DNA from: a virus
Strand: one strand, 5' to 3'
Length of the DNA: 64,000 bases
Virus record (IMG/VR): IMGVR_UViG_3300037189_005453
Coordinates: 1-64,000 of that record
Shown: positions 28,816 through 35,334 of the stretch, in pieces
Numbering within the stretch: position 1 is the first letter of the stretch
Layout of the letters: each line of letters begins with the position of its first letter
Notes under the pieces: model-generated
Databases searched by the model: none
The model's input: the letters and a program-made list of their open reading frames with translations, nothing else
What the model was told of the DNA's origin: nothing
Translations under genes and position numbers: made by a program

Positions 28816-28843
28816 AGGATAAGCTATTTTTAAGACGCGTAAA
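28816..28843 (-). promoter_or_regulatory. possible promoter upstream of the disordered-protein group
   Basis: The leftward strand has TTTACG, 16 bases, then TATCCT (28821-28816). The sequence around the -10 (CTTATCCTAGATAT) resembles that before the SpoVS gene (TGTATCCTTAGTG), which raises confidence that both are real. Confidence 0.4.
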
Positions 28844-29126
28844 TGGCAAACACAATCGCGGAGATCTCTCCGTCACGTGATTCGATTGTGGCAAAACCTG
28901 GGGTGCATGTGAGGTTAAGTCCTCGAGGGCCTACGTATCCACGTGCAATTGCCATAGCTTTGACTGCCTGGTTAACCGCACCTGCTCCTACGGCACGAAG
29001 CTTTACGCTTTTGTTTTCGTAGATTGCGTGTGCAATTGCGGATGCTACTGATTGTGGATTAGATCCAGCGCTTACTCTGAGTACAGGCTCTTCGGTGGAC
29101 GGCAGGATGGGGGTTTCTTCGGTCAC
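28830..29126 (-). CDS. spoVS: SpoVS-family protein
   Basis: The 98-aa product has the family landmarks VLRVSAGSNPQSVASAIAHA, VKLRAVGAGAVNQAVKAMAI and ARGYVGPRGLNLTCTPGF. SpoVS is an Alba-fold-like protein of sporulating Bacilli and of Actinobacteria and Thermus, thought to bind nucleic acid. In phages it may help control host development or transcription. It has an N-terminal acidic extension of 14 residues. A likely promoter lies at 29176-29204. Confidence 0.9.
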   Translation of the reverse strand: MTEETPILPSTEEPVLRVSAGSNPQSVASAIAHAIYENKSVKLRAVGAGAVNQAVKAMAIARGYVGPRGLNLTCTPGFATIESRDGEISAIVFAIYAS

Positions 29127-29175
29127 GATTTGTGGTCCTTTAGTGTTCGGTATGAGTGCGCCCGCCTCATCACTA

Positions 29176-29204
29176 AGGATACAGGAGTTAAAGGATTGTG
29201 TCGC
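29176..29204 (-). promoter_or_regulatory. possible promoter for spoVS
   Basis: GCGACA, 17 bases, then TATCCT (29181-29176) on the leftward strand, inside and just past the end of the resolvase gene. It leaves a leader of about 40 bases. Confidence 0.45.
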
Positions 29205-29790
29205 GGTATTTAATATCAGTTATTTTGTCAATAACTTCTTGCTCAATTTTATCAATAGCGTGTTTACCAGCTAAACGTCCAAGAGAATACGCGTCTGCGG
29301 CATTATCATCATTGAACTCTACGCCCCACCTCTTATAGATCTGTAGGAGCATCTCTTGCTTCTTTGCAGTGCCCTTACCTGTCGCGTACTTCTTCAAAGT
29401 CATAGGGGGAACCTGTAAAGGGGTCCTTAGAGTTTGATCCAGGGCAGGGAAGTAGTTGTTGGACTCAAAGAAGTACTCAAAAAAGAAAAGCTTAACTGTT
29501 GCAGCGAGCTCACCGAGTACTAGGGCAGACTGGGATGCAAGAACAGTACCCTCCATAGCAACATCTATGGGGGTGTTTCCGTTGAGTTTAAGGTAACTAA
29601 AACGGCTGTGTAGAAAAGTTTGGATATCGTCCAAACGCTGGACACCAGAGTAATTCGATTTGTAGACCCAAGTCATGTGCTCCGAAGGAGATTCAACGGA
29701 GACCGCCGAGAAAGCGAACCCTGTCAAAGATTGGTCTATACCTATAGTTACTTGATGTTCTTTTCGAAGGCCTCCGTTGAATTCCTTCAC
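29188..29790 (-). CDS. RuvC-like Holliday junction resolvase
   Basis: The N-terminal GIDQSLTGFAFSAV matches the RuvC 'GIDPSLTxxG' with the first catalytic Asp. VAMEGTVLASQSALVLGELA carries the second acidic residue, and DDNAADAYSLGRLAG the C-terminal acidic pair. It would resolve branched recombination or replication intermediates before packaging. The 200-aa length suits the family. The start is a GTG at 29790, not strongly supported. Confidence 0.8.
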   Translation of the reverse strand: MKEFNGGLRKEHQVTIGIDQSLTGFAFSAVSVESPSEHMTWVYKSNYSGVQRLDDIQTFLHSRFSYLKLNGNTPIDVAMEGTVLASQSALVLGELAATVKLFFFEYFFESNNYFPALDQTLRTPLQVPPMTLKKYATGKGTAKKQEMLLQIYKRWGVEFNDDNAADAYSLGRLAGKHAIDKIEQEVIDKITDIKYRDTIL

Positions 29791-29792
29791 GA

Positions 29793-30347
29793 TTAGTCTA
29801 CCTCTTCAGTTAGGGGAAGTGTGGCCATCTCGTGGAGGTCACCCGCAGGAACGGCAAAGTTCTTGTGACCGTATGGGGCTTTGTACTGGTTTCCAGTAAT
29901 AATTTCATAACCACGCATCCAACCAATTGCTCGGAAGGGAGGGGCAGCGTATCCGTTTTCAGGATCACGACGAGTCTTTTTCTCTGGACCACCAACCATC
30001 AGGATATAAATCTGATTTGGGTCATCTACACCGAGCTTAAATCGCAGAGCGTATTTAGGTCCGTCTTCTCGCTCTTTAGAGAAGGAGTATCGGATCTCGT
30101 AACCTGGAATGTCCAATACAGTGTGAAAGGTATTTGCGTGTGGCTCAAAATCATCCATGCCCATCATTCGGGCTGCTGCGATTTCTGACGCTGCACAAAT
30201 CATGTGCTGCCAGGTTTCCCAGATATCGCCTTCGCTGTAGTTTCGATTACGCTCAGGTTGGCCTAACATGGGGAGCTGTCGTTCCCAGCCAACTCGAGCA
30301 GCTGTTGCCTCTTCCTGTGGAGTGAGGCTGTACATCCAGTTATTCAT
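29793..30347 (-). CDS. hypothetical protein, 184 aa
   Basis: MNNWMYSLTPQEEATAARVG is followed by an AASEIAAARMMGM helix and TVLDIPGYEIRYSFSKERED. Many actinophages carry proteins of this form next to RuvC-like and nuclease genes. An acidic/lysine arrangement compatible with a nuclease fold is visible but I cannot assign it. One-base coupling with the upstream gene. Confidence 0.7.
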   Translation of the reverse strand: MNNWMYSLTPQEEATAARVGWERQLPMLGQPERNRNYSEGDIWETWQHMICAASEIAAARMMGMDDFEPHANTFHTVLDIPGYEIRYSFSKEREDGPKYALRFKLGVDDPNQIYILMVGGPEKKTRRDPENGYAAPPFRAIGWMRGYEIITGNQYKAPYGHKNFAVPAGDLHEMATLPLTEEVD

Positions 30348-30538
30348 TACCAGTCCTTTGAGGTTAAAGTTTCAATAACACCTTTGATAAGATCTGCGGC
30401 GTAAGAATCTGTGACATTTGAGACCATCTCTTCTAGGAAAACCACGATCTCATTGCGCTCGGTTCGCATACCTTCAACAAACCAAGATAAAGACACAAAG
30501 TCTTCGTCAGGGCTAGTCATTGGGCCACGTTCCTTCAA
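30347..30538 (-). CDS. hypothetical helical protein, 63 aa
   Basis: A short helical protein with FVEGMRTERNEIVVFLEEMV, again the 'ExxEIVxxLE' pattern of small actinophage genes. The frame starts at 30538 and overlaps the preceding gene by about 26 bases; the ATG at 30520 (MTSPDEDFVSLSWFVEGM) is an alternative start. Confidence 0.55.
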   Translation of the reverse strand: MKERGPMTSPDEDFVSLSWFVEGMRTERNEIVVFLEEMVSNVTDSYAADLIKGVIETLTSKDW

Positions 30539-30950
30539 GAACCATCATTGCAATGATCGAGTAGTTTGCCAGGTCCAGGAAGGAGTCACGGAGGCTCTCA
30601 TTCTCTGGTGTTGCACCGTTATCAATCAGGTGATTAATACGAGCAAGCTTGTCCCACATGCGAACACGCAAACCATTCAGGGGGCCACCAGGGCTTTGAG
30701 AAATGTTCTTGGGGCCGTAGTCCTTGTGCTTCTGTAGCAAGACTGCTTTAGCGTGCTGAAACTCCTGCTGTACAGATTCGTTGAACTCTTTGTTGGGGTC
30801 GTAATTGCGGATGCGCTCGACCAAGAACTCTGGAAGATCGTCGATTTCTCCCAGTCGTTTGTTCTCCTTAATCCATTCGCTGATGTCTACTGTTGCGGGG
30901 TCAATGCCCTGCTCCTGCAGTTCAGTGAAAATCTCTTTCATCTTGCCCAT
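30513..30950 (-). CDS. Nmad1-like (DUF1599) nucleotide-modification domain protein
   Basis: The start is taken as the ATG at 30950 behind GAAAGGA. The C-terminal part has QKHKDYGPKNISQSPGGPLN, MWDKLARINHL, ENESLRDSFLDLANYSIIAM, the 'KxxDYG...DKxxRL...ExxxDxxxDLANY' signature of the MazG-related Nmad1 domain. This domain occurs near DNA-modification genes in phages and probably hydrolyses or handles modified nucleotides. It complements the Dam and DpdA-like genes. Confidence 0.7.
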   Translation of the reverse strand: MGKMKEIFTELQEQGIDPATVDISEWIKENKRLGEIDDLPEFLVERIRNYDPNKEFNESVQQEFQHAKAVLLQKHKDYGPKNISQSPGGPLNGLRVRMWDKLARINHLIDNGATPENESLRDSFLDLANYSIIAMMVLEGTWPND

Positions 30951-31405
30951 TAGTAGTCCTTTCGTATTGCCCAAGATTCGTTTGAGCGTCGTGTAATTTC
31001 TCGGCTTACGAGTGAGAGGTCTCGCTCGTGATTGGAGAGAAGCATCTCTACCAACTTACGATAAGCGTACTTCTCTTCGTAATCGTTGTCAAGGTCGACA
31101 ACATCCTGGCTTACGGCGATCTCTGCTTTTACGGCAGTGATTCGTTCGCCCTTAACTTGTGCGCCCATTCTTTTTACAAGGAGGGTGTTCTCTAGGTAGT
31201 CCCGCTTCTTTAAAGCTGCCCGCTCTTCTAGCTGTGCCATGGTCAACTGTGAAGCAATGTAGTCGGTCCAGGAAGTCAGCTCTGTAAACAAACGCCCTAG
31301 TTCGTCTGAGGAGATGTCTGTAATATCGGCAGGGAGCCGTACTTGATCTCCTTCGGGGCGATGAAAAGCAAGGCCCCATCCTTCAAACTTTTTTACTGCA
31401 CTCAT
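30950..31405 (-). CDS. hypothetical coiled-coil protein, 151 aa
   Basis: The start is the ATG at 31405 (MSAVKKFEGWGLAFHRPEGD) with GTAGGAAC upstream; the longer frame overlaps its neighbour. Residues about 35-110 are long charged helices. The size, helicity and position among recombination genes recall mediator proteins such as UvsY, but there is no sequence proof. Confidence 0.7.
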   Translation of the reverse strand: MSAVKKFEGWGLAFHRPEGDQVRLPADITDISSDELGRLFTELTSWTDYIASQLTMAQLEERAALKKRDYLENTLLVKRMGAQVKGERITAVKAEIAVSQDVVDLDNDYEEKYAYRKLVEMLLSNHERDLSLVSREITRRSNESWAIRKDY

Positions 31406-31412
31406 GATGTTC

Positions 31413-31601
31413 CTACGGCCATACAGGCATAGCTTTAATAAGGTCGATAGCTCCTTGGGCGGCGGCAACACCGTCTAGGGTAGCAAGGATGCGGTTACGC
31501 TCAACCTCAGCACCGTGTTCAGCACCCTTATTAAAAGAAATGCTGTTTGCTTTTAAATTGGCGCTGTAAACGTCTTTTTGCCAGTCTTCCATTTGTTCCA
31601 T
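31413..31601 (-). CDS. hypothetical helical protein, 62 aa
   Basis: The start is the ATG at 31601, coupled to the upstream stop (TAATG) after GAGGAGAACAAC. MEQMEDWQKDVYSANLKANS leads to EHGAEVERNRILATLDGVAA, the common 'GxxxERxRIxxxL' helix. Unknown role. Confidence 0.65.
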   Translation of the reverse strand: MEQMEDWQKDVYSANLKANSISFNKGAEHGAEVERNRILATLDGVAAAQGAIDLIKAMPVWP

Positions 31602-32461
31602 TAGTTGTTCTCCTCTGTGTACGGTTCGCACTGCTTGCAAGTGCCTCCAGGGTTGTTGTTGCAATCAGGAGCAACACCTGCATCTACAGCATCTACGATA
31701 AATTGCGCCTTGTCAAACACGTGGCGTACCAGTTCAAAGTCTGCTTTTACCGAAAACTCTTTGTAAGACTGGTCTGCTTTAAGTTCGTATAAGAATACGA
31801 TCTCGTTGATTGGATTTCCCATACGCTTCATCAGTTCCAAGTAAACCTGACCCTGCATGATGTGGTCTGAGAACGGGCGGCGTACGTTGTTCCACGCCTT
31901 CATGAAGTCTCCATCAGCATCCATAAACAGGTTTGGCGCTGATGAGCGGATGGTTCCTGGGCCGATTGACTTGATCTCGATCAGGGTGTCGTCACCGAGG
32001 CCCTTGATCCATCCGTCTGTGTGTCCCTTGATGCGCAAGTTATCGTCCTTTAGGGTAACCTCGGCATACTTTAGTTTGTACCCAGGAGCTCCGCACTCTT
32101 CACACGCCTCAGGAGATGTCCCCCAGGTCATGTGATCACATCGGTCACACTGGAAGTTACCGTGAAGAACGCCCATCTCCTGGAACCAGTTCTGCCACTT
32201 AGCGTGAATAGCGTGACCCTCGTCAAAGATGCTCTGCAGGCGTAGCCCAGGCTTTTCAGCAATCTTGGTGCGACCACTTAAAAGGAAATACGAAGCTCGC
32301 TTACAAAAGTCTTTCTTAATCATTTCTGACGGGTGAAGGACAGTCGTAGAACGGTCTCCTACAGGTCGCTCTTGCAGGTGACGCTCAATGTCACCTAGCA
32401 GGCGATGTGGTTTAGTTTTTGCATTAAGAAAGTTTTTTAGATCCGATTTTACTACTGCCAT
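31601..32461 (-). CDS. Cas4/RecB-like PD-(D/E)XK nuclease
   Basis: The catalytic block reads GHTDGWIKGLGDDTLIEIKS, with Asp149 and E-x-K at 162-164, and a helix EGHAIHAKWQNWF before it. Cys53 and a C-terminal C-x7-C-x2-C (267, 275, 278) match the split 4Fe-4S site of Cas4/AddB nucleases. A separate zinc ribbon (CDRC, CEEC at 105-123) is inserted before the active site. It would process DNA ends in recombination with RecA. Confidence 0.85.
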   Translation of the reverse strand: MAVVKSDLKNFLNAKTKPHRLLGDIERHLQERPVGDRSTTVLHPSEMIKKDFCKRASYFLLSGRTKIAEKPGLRLQSIFDEGHAIHAKWQNWFQEMGVLHGNFQCDRCDHMTWGTSPEACEECGAPGYKLKYAEVTLKDDNLRIKGHTDGWIKGLGDDTLIEIKSIGPGTIRSSAPNLFMDADGDFMKAWNNVRRPFSDHIMQGQVYLELMKRMGNPINEIVFLYELKADQSYKEFSVKADFELVRHVFDKAQFIVDAVDAGVAPDCNNNPGGTCKQCEPYTEENN

Positions 32462-32789
32462 TTTTTTGCTCCTTTTTATCCAATTGAAAGACGTATTCTT
32501 CCAAACTCATTTGGTTTTTGAAACTTCGATTCCATTTACGTACAAGGGCGTTTCGTTCTCTGTGACTCATTCCGCCCCAGATGCCGTGCTGCTCGTTATC
32601 CCTAACTGCCGACAACAAGCACTCGGCCCTAACTGGACAGGGTGACTTACCGCCTTCACCTAGACAATACGTCTTGGCTTCTGTCGCTATTTTTTTATAG
32701 AGATCTTTATCCCGAGGGGGGAAGAAGATGTCTGGATCTTCAATATTACGGCATCTGGCATCTTCTGTCCAATGCTGGTATTCAATCAC
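32424..32789 (-). CDS. whiB: WhiB-family protein with expanded cysteine spacing
   Basis: This second WhiB protein (121 aa) has Cys13, Cys42, Cys51 and Cys57 and the GIWGG turn. The usual C-x2-C is widened to C-x8-C by LGEGGKSP, an unusual insertion inside the cluster-binding site. The C-terminus is a basic and Ser-rich tail. It overlaps the nuclease gene by 38 bases. As a sigma-binding Fe-S protein it may steer host transcription at a different time from the rightward WhiB. Confidence 0.85.
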   Translation of the reverse strand: MIEYQHWTEDARCRNIEDPDIFFPPRDKDLYKKIATEAKTYCLGEGGKSPCPVRAECLLSAVRDNEQHGIWGGMSHRERNALVRKWNRSFKNQMSLEEYVFQLDKKEQKNGSSKIGSKKLS

Positions 32790-33111
32790 GGTTTGCTTTA
32801 TCCCAAATCTCTAGGAAATCGGTCTCTGCAAGGATGACGTAATCTTCGCCGTCCAAATGGATTCCGAAAACAGGAAGACGACCATCCATAAACGCCTCTG
32901 TACTGATCTTCTTCAGTTCAGCTGAGCTAATGGTCTTGGTCTTTTTCCCAGTCCACTTGTGTTCAATGAGGAGCCCTTCTCCTCGAACATCTCCTTTACG
33001 TGACCAGAATGCCCCAGAAGCAGCGGTAGTCTGCCCACCTACCGCCTTAGCGAGTCGTTTCTCGTGCTTCTGGGACTGCTTTTGTCCCTCACTCTTCGAC
33101 AAGTCGACCAT
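32782..33111 (-). CDS. small PD-(D/E)XK nuclease / Hjc-like resolvase
   Basis: I choose the ATG at 33111, which overlaps the preceding gene by 23 bases. The core is SQKHEKRLAKAVGGQTTAAS, then SRKGDVRGEGLLIEHKWTGK, with the D..E-x-K catalytic triad, then KKISTEAFMDGRLPVFGIHL. This resembles archaeal Hjc-type and phage restriction-like nucleases. It is placed between RecA and the Cas4-like gene, fitting a recombination role. Confidence 0.7.
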   Translation of the reverse strand: MVDLSKSEGQKQSQKHEKRLAKAVGGQTTAASGAFWSRKGDVRGEGLLIEHKWTGKKTKTISSAELKKISTEAFMDGRLPVFGIHLDGEDYVILAETDFLEIWDKANRD

Positions 33112-33334
33112 CCTTATAAGCGTCGATAATGCGGGGAATGAGGAACATGATCCATTCACGGCTAACACAGGCGTCGCACCCACAAAAAGGCTGCCCTGAA
33201 ACGGTCTCAAAGCCGTCTAGAGCGGGGATATCTTCCTCAGCGTAGGCGGACTCCCAACAGGCGTCCATGTACTCCTGGAAGGCGCGTGAGAGCTCCAGAG
33301 CCCACTCTGCGTCTGTGTGAGAGTAGTTAGCCAT
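33089..33334 (-). CDS. hypothetical protein, 81 aa
   Basis: A helical protein (DAEWALELSRAFQEYMDACW) with a CGCDAC cluster near residue 51 that could bind zinc. It overlaps RecA by eight bases and the downstream nuclease by 23. Not recognised. Confidence 0.65.
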   Translation of the reverse strand: MANYSHTDAEWALELSRAFQEYMDACWESAYAEEDIPALDGFETVSGQPFCGCDACVSREWIMFLIPRIIDAYKDGRLVEE

Positions 33335-34385
33335 CGATAGTCTCCATGGTTGGGGTGTCGGTAGTATTTAGGACCTTGTCGCGAAGCTCTTCAAACAGAT
33401 CTACTTCTTCTCGAATAGAGTTTGTTAGGTTTTCTACGCCCTGCCACTTACGCTCTCCGTAGTAAATCCAACCGCCCTTGCGGTCAACAATCTCGAGAAC
33501 AATAGACATCGCGGCAATCTCTTTAGCAGTGTCAAAATCTCCTGCATCGTAAACTCCCAAAGGAGCAAAGTAGAAGTCTACAAAAGCGGTACGTGATGGC
33601 GGTGCAGTTTTGTTCTTCAAAGTCTTGAGGGCAATTGTTTGACCCACACGGACCTTGTTACCTGCGGGGCCAGTCTCGATGTACTCCTTACGACGAACCT
33701 CAGTACGAGTGAAGTATGCGTAGTCCTTGCCCTGGCCACCAGGAGTGGTTCGGGGGTCACCGTGCATGACACCGATCTTCATGCGGTACTGGTTAATAAC
33801 AATACCCAGAATTGGACGCTCTGCCTCTACCATGGATCGCTTCATTGCGGCCCCAGCTTTACGGAAGAACTTGTTGGTAATAAGTGCGCCACGACCCACA
33901 GTCATCTCGTCCATAGTCTTCTCGTCCTCTGGTCCAGGGACAAGAGCGGGAAGGGAGTCGATAACAATCGCGTCTACCGACTTTGACTCAGCAAAGGCGA
34001 GTACAGCATCGTACGCCTCTTCCATGATGTTGGTCTCGATGACAATGACACGGCTAGTGTCTACACCACACATCTCTGCGTACTCGGGAACCCACTGCTC
34101 TGCGGCTACCCAGACTGCAACAAAGTCAGGATTAATGGATTGGTTAGCGGCGATAGTCTTAAATGCAATAGCCGTCTTACCGTGGCTTGGCTCGCCTACA
34201 AGCTCGTTCCATTGGTTAGTAGGAAATCCTCCACCAAGGATGTAGTCGAAGGTTGTGGAGCCTGTGGTGGCTCGTTCAATAAGGTCGGATCGAATGTCCT
34301 GACCAATTACTACAGATCCTTCACCCAGTTTTTTATTGATCTGGGCCATGATCTTTAATGCTTCGGGATTTATTGCCATCTTCAT
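33327..34385 (-). CDS. recA: RecA-like recombinase
   Basis: At 352 aa it has GEPSHGKT (Walker A, 64-71), the Walker B VDAIVIDSLPALVP, the RecA MDEMTVGRGALITNKFFRKA region and the Gln-sensor segment ILGIVINQYRMKIGVMHGDP followed by TTPGGQGKDYAY. It forms filaments on ssDNA and drives strand exchange for recombination-dependent replication and repair. The gene stands alone between the zinc-ribbon protein and small nucleases. An ATG at 34379 is an alternative start. Confidence 0.95.
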   Translation of the reverse strand: MKMAINPEALKIMAQINKKLGEGSVVIGQDIRSDLIERATTGSTTFDYILGGGFPTNQWNELVGEPSHGKTAIAFKTIAANQSINPDFVAVWVAAEQWVPEYAEMCGVDTSRVIVIETNIMEEAYDAVLAFAESKSVDAIVIDSLPALVPGPEDEKTMDEMTVGRGALITNKFFRKAGAAMKRSMVEAERPILGIVINQYRMKIGVMHGDPRTTPGGQGKDYAYFTRTEVRRKEYIETGPAGNKVRVGQTIALKTLKNKTAPPSRTAFVDFYFAPLGVYDAGDFDTAKEIAAMSIVLEIVDRKGGWIYYGERKWQGVENLTNSIREEVDLFEELRDKVLNTTDTPTMETIDG

Positions 34386-34416
34386 TTTGCTCCGTATAAT
34401 TGTTAGTTATTAAGTT

Positions 34417-34803
34417 CTAGTTAAGTCTACCGATAATTCCCTGAGGATTCCAGTTGCTGGCCCCATCGTTACCTAGCGAGGCTCTTGCTGGGCCGTCTAC
34501 ACGGGCAGTAGAAAGATTTCCGTAACGGCTACCAGATTGAGATACTGGATAACCACAGTCGAAGCAGCGAGCCGTTAAGCTGGCGTCGTTTGGCTTCATG
34601 TAGTTTCCTGAGCCGCATTCAGGACAAGTTTGAGTCTGTGATGCGCTCTGCACACGCCCAGCAGCAGGCTGTTGCTGCTGGAGCGTGGGCATCGGCGTCA
34701 TAGGCTGCTGAGACGGCGGCATGGGGGGAGTGGGGTCAGGACGATACTGAGGCGTCTGTGCCCCTCCATTAAGTTTACTGGCCCACCAGTCGGCGTTACT
34801 CAT
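34417..34803 (-). CDS. zinc-ribbon protein with Pro/Gln-rich N-terminus, 128 aa
   Basis: The first 60 residues are Pro/Gln-rich (PTPPMPPSQQPMTPMP). A zinc ribbon follows with CPECGSGNYM and RCFDCGYP, and a Gly/Asn-rich end (GIIGRLN). This layout (disordered linker plus ribbon) is common in actinophage proteins of unknown role that sit beside RecA or polymerase. Confidence 0.75.
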   Translation of the reverse strand: MSNADWWASKLNGGAQTPQYRPDPTPPMPPSQQPMTPMPTLQQQQPAAGRVQSASQTQTCPECGSGNYMKPNDASLTARCFDCGYPVSQSGSRYGNLSTARVDGPARASLGNDGASNWNPQGIIGRLN

Positions 34804-34818
34804 TTATGCTCCTAGTTG

Positions 34819-34920
34819 TTACTGGCAGCTCTCACACTGGAAGGCATCCATCGGGTCGACGGGGACCGCGTAGTTGCCGACAGTGTCGTTTGAGCTGAAG
34901 GTGTTTGTTGACTCATTCAT
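34819..34920 (-). CDS. 33-aa peptide with C-terminal CESC
   Basis: A short frame between polymerase-side and zinc-ribbon genes encodes MNESTNTFSSNDTVGNYAVP and ends DAFQCESCQ. The spacing to the next ATG (15 bases, with TAGGAG) fits operon organisation. Confidence is limited by length and the weak SD before it. Confidence 0.45.
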   Translation of the reverse strand: MNESTNTFSSNDTVGNYAVPVDPMDAFQCESCQ

Positions 34921-34923
34921 ATT

Positions 34924-35334
34924 TTACTTGTACTTTCTTGGAATTTCCAGTAGGCCCATGTCAATGAGTTGCGAAACCGAACCCATTAACGCGGATAGCG
35001 AGACTTGTTCCATCATCTTTCGGCTTTCCCACCAGATTTCGGATGGGATTTCTCCCAGTTCATCAGGTAAGTTTTCTTTTTGAAACTCAATTGCTCCTTC
35101 AGCTAGAAGGTGCACCTGAGCAAAGAGTAAAGGAACAAGATAGGATATTTTTGCGATTCGCTTGTCGCTCTCTTCCTCTTCGCGCTCCATGACCTCATCG
35201 CTTATCGCAGCACATCCGAGGATAACGCTCAGTTCATGAGCGTTGTTAATCTGCGAGTCAAGGATAAGTCCACGAATGCGATTCGTAAGATCAGCCAGGG
35301 TAATTGCCGTTTGTTTTTTCTTTTTAAGCCACAT
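34924..35334 (-). CDS. hypothetical helical protein, 136 aa
   Basis: MWLKKKKQTAITLADLTNRI opens an all-helical protein with an acidic stretch (VMEREEEESDKRIAKISYLV). Its ATG overlaps the polymerase stop by one base. It may be a polymerase or replisome accessory by position only. Confidence 0.7.
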   Translation of the reverse strand: MWLKKKKQTAITLADLTNRIRGLILDSQINNAHELSVILGCAAISDEVMEREEEESDKRIAKISYLVPLLFAQVHLLAEGAIEFQKENLPDELGEIPSEIWWESRKMMEQVSLSALMGSVSQLIDMGLLEIPRKYK

